Made by a program: the position numbers and the translations under genes. Below, in pieces: positions 8,613 to 11,206 of a DNA stretch of 11,206 nucleotides (positions within the stretch are counted from its first letter, which is position 1; every line of letters begins with the position of its first letter). Origin of the DNA: Actinidia chinensis (lineage: Eukaryota; Streptophyta; Magnoliopsida; Ericales; Actinidiaceae); contig VIGQ01000029.1 of the NCBI GenBank assembly GCA_009663005.1, positions 42,501 through 53,706 on the forward strand, given 5' to 3'. The notes under the pieces were generated by a model. That model did not search any database. It saw only the letters and a program-made list of their open reading frames with translations, and was not told where the DNA came from.

Positions 8613-11206
8613 GAGCTCGGTTGCTCGTCTAACCCCTTCTCGCGATTTAATTTAAACAGAGTTAACTTGTAAAAGTAATGGACAAGCTCGGAGCATTGTA
8701 AAGCTCGGCTAGCTTTCCCCTCGAATTACCAAGTTAACCTGATTAAAGCTATGAGGCAGTTCGGTGCTTTTTTTTAAGCTCGGCTAACCACTTCTCGCGA
8801 TTTGATCAGGTTAACTTGTAAAAATTAATGGGACAAAGCTCGGAGCATTGTTAAAAAGCGGGCTAGCGTTCCCCTCGAGTTTTACCAAGTTAACTTGATC
8901 AAAGCGTATGAAGGCAGTTCGGTGCTTTTTTAAGCTCGCGTCTAAAACCCCTATCTCGAATTTGGTCAGGTTAACTTGTAAAAGTTAATGGACAAGCTCG
9001 GAGCATTATAAAGCTCGGTTAGTTCCTCTCGAATTTAACAGAGGTTAAAACTTGATTAAAGCGTAGAAGGCAGTTAGTTCGGTGCTTTTTAAGATGCGGC
9101 CTAACCCCTGGCTCGCGATTTTGCTCAGGTTAACTGTAAAGTAATGGAAAAGCTCAGAGCATTGTAAAGCCGGCTAGCTTTTCCTCTTAATTTAACCAGA
9201 GTTTAACTTGATCAAATCGTTGAAGAGGTTCGGTGTTTTCTACGCTCGGCTAACCCCTTCTCGCGATGGATCAGGTTAACTTGTAAAAATTAATGGACAA
9301 GCCGGAGCATTGTAAAGTTCGGCCTACCTTTCCCCTCGAATTGTTTTAGCAAGTTACTTGATTAAAGCGTATGAAGGCAGTTCGGTGCTTTTAAGCCGGC
9401 TAACCCCTTCTCCGATTGATCAGGTTATTGTAAAAAGTTAATGGAAAGCTCGGAGCATTGTAAAGCTCGGCTAGCTGTCTCTCGAATTTGAACCAAGTTA
9501 ACCCCTGATATAATCGTATGAAGGCATGTTCGGGTTTTTCTACGCTCGCCAACCCCTTCTCGCGATTGATCAGGTTACTTGTAAAAGTTAATGGACAAGC
9601 TCGGAGCATTGTAAAGCTCGGCTAGCTTTCCCCTCGAATTTTACCAAGTTATATTTGATAAGCGTAATGAAGCAGTTCGGTGCTTTTTTAAGCTCGGCTA
9701 ACCCCTCTCGCGATTTGATCAGGTAACTGGTAAAAGTAATGGCCAAGCTCGAGCATTGTAAAGCTCGGATAGCTTCCTCTCGAATTTTCCAAGTTAACTT
9801 GATTAAAGCGATGAAGGCAGTTCGGTGATTTTTAAGCTCGACTTAACCCTTCTCGCGATTTGATCAGGTTAACTTCGAAAAGTTAATGGACAAGCTGGAG
9901 CATGTAAAGATTGGCTAGTTTTCCCCTCAGAATAACCAAGTTAACTTGATTTTTTTTAAAGCGTATGAAAGCAGTTCGGTGCTTTTTTTTTTTAAGCTCG
10001 GCTAAACCCTTTACGCGATTAGATCAGGGTTAACTTGTAAAAATTAATGAACAGCTCGGAGACATTGTAAAGCTCGGCTAGCTTTCCCCTCGAATTTTAC
10101 AAGTTAATTGATGAAAGGTATGAAGGCAGTTCGGTGATTTTTTTTAAGCCTCGGCTACCCCTTCTCGCGATTTGTCAGTTAACTTGTAAAAATTATCGAC
10201 AAGCCGGAGATGTTAAAGCTCGGCTAGCTTTCCCCTCGAATTGTACCAAGTTAACTTGATTAAAGAGTATGAGGGTAGTTCGGTGCTTTTTTAAGTTCGG
10301 CTTAACACCTTCTCGCGATTTGATCAGGTTACTTGTAAAAGTTAAGGACAAGTCAGAGCATTGTAAAGCTCGGCTACCTTTCCTCTCGAATTAACCAAGG
10401 TAACTGATAAAGCGTATGAAGCAGTTCGGTGCTTTTTTAAGGGCTCGGCTACCCCTTCGCGATTTGATCAAGTTAACTTGTAAAAGTTAATGGACAAGCT
10501 CGGAGCATTGTAAAGCTCGGCTAGCTTTCCCCCTCGAAATTTATCAAGTTAACTTGAATTAAAGCGTATGAAGGCAGTTCGGTGCTTTTTTAAGCCCTCG
10601 GTTAAACCCCTTCTCGGCCGATCCCTTGATCAGGTTAACTTGTAAAATTAAACGAAAAGACTACGGGAGCAGGAGCATTGTAAAGCCGGCTGCTTTCCCC
10701 TCGAATTTTACCAAGTTACTTGATTAAGCGTATGAAGGTAGTTCGGTGCTTTTTTACGTTCGGCTAACCCCTTCTCGCGATTGATCAGGTTAAATTGTAA
10801 AAATTAATGACAAGCTCGGCATTGTAAAAGCTCGCTAGCTTCTCCCCCGAATTTTCCCAAGTTAACTTGATTAAAGCGTCATAATGGAAGGCAGGAGTGA
10901 GTTTCGGTTGCTTTTTTTTAAGCTCGGCTAACCCTTCTGCGATTTGATAAGGTTAACTTGTAAAAATTAATCGACAAGCTCGGAGATGATAAAGCTCGGC
11001 GCTAGCTTTCCCCTCGAATTTTACCAAGTTAACTTGATTAAAGCGTCTGAACGGTAGTGCGGTGCTTTTTTAGTTCGGCTAACCCCTTCTCGCGATTTGA
11101 TAGGTTAACTTGTAAAAGTTAATGGACAAGCTCAGGAGCATTGTAAAGCTCGGTACCTTTCCTCTCGAATTTAACCAAGTTAACTTGATTAAAGCGTATG
11201 AAGCAG
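8613..11206 (+). repeat. Satellite tandem array, about 17 copies of a ~153-bp monomer, running off the window
   Basis: A head-to-tail array. The landmark CGGTGC (or its variant) falls at 8762, 8920, 9080, 9231, 9383, 9531, 9678, 9823, 9977, 10132, 10281, 10427, 10580, 10744, 10905 and 11060. Spacings are 145-164 with a mean of 153. The monomer reads, in order: AAGCTCGGCTAACCCC, TTCTCGCGATTTGATC, AGGTTAACTTG, AAGTTAATGGACAAGCTCGG, AGCATTGTAAAGCTCGGC, TAGCTTTCCCCTCGAATTT, ACCAAGTTAACTTGATTAA, AGCGTATGAAGGCAGTTCGG, then a T run. The monomer is an old dimer: both halves open with AAGCTCGGCTA and share GTTAACTTG and a closing TCGG. The first unit (8613-8770) is slightly diverged. The length suits nucleosome-phased plant satellites. 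No frame is conserved across copies, so it is non-coding. Confidence 0.93.

Noticed and set aside
9400..9609. A 69-codon minus-strand open frame across the tandem array, with repeated residues such as LINR and PLTF
   Set aside because: It is the translation of the satellite. The ideal 153-bp period is a multiple of three, which lets short frames cross monomers, but indels in neighbouring copies destroy the frame and no copy conserves it.
8613..11206. A CRISPR-like direct repeat array
   Set aside because: The units are contiguous ~153-bp monomers without unique spacers, and the surrounding sequence is plant nuclear DNA.

Overview
The window reads as nuclear DNA of a flowering plant, repeat-rich and without one intact host gene. 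The plant call rests on four things: a MITE whose terminal repeat starts GGGTAAATTACACT, a family typical of angiosperms; a broken gag-like gene of the plant 'putative gypsy-type transposon' (Transposase_28-like) kind; spliceosomal introns with plant-type branch points and pyrimidine tracts; and a satellite array with a monomer of about 153 bp. I cannot name the species or decide between monocot and eudicot.

Layout. (1) 1-3700 is very AT-rich intergenic DNA with no credible coding sequence. It holds a diverged set of TTACGATC-type repeats (851-1090), a tiny inverted-repeat relic (1287-1356), a GGTCAAAATT minisatellite inside a possible hAT-type relic (1554-1880), an (AT)n palindrome (1881-1918), and a well-delimited Mutator-type MITE (2796-3181) with an 8-of-9 matching target duplication. 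(2) Near 3700 the composition changes abruptly to mixed GC. From there to about 8600 lies a degenerate retroelement-like unit: a non-coding leader (3703-4802), a spliced and heavily frameshifted gag-like gene (4803-7392), and a 3' non-coding region with promoter-like and hairpin features (7393-8612). (3) From about 8613 to the end runs a head-to-tail tandem array of about 17 copies, which continues past the window edge.

The gag-like region appears as short family-like blocks in all three forward frames, separated by single-base shifts, with three plausible introns. The first predicted intron joins an upstream ATG in frame with the next exon. The satellite monomer is itself an old dimer of two related halves of about 75 bp, each centred on a GTTAAC dyad. 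Copies differ mostly by one-base gains and losses and less by substitutions. The same pattern breaks the gag-like gene, so part of the decay could be uncorrected long-read error.

How the parts relate: the array lies directly 3' of the gag-like unit. This fits the known model in which tandem repeats arise in the 3' untranslated part of plant LTR retrotransposons and expand into satellites, but no LTR pair is visible to prove it. All family assignments are from memory and motif reading; no search was run.
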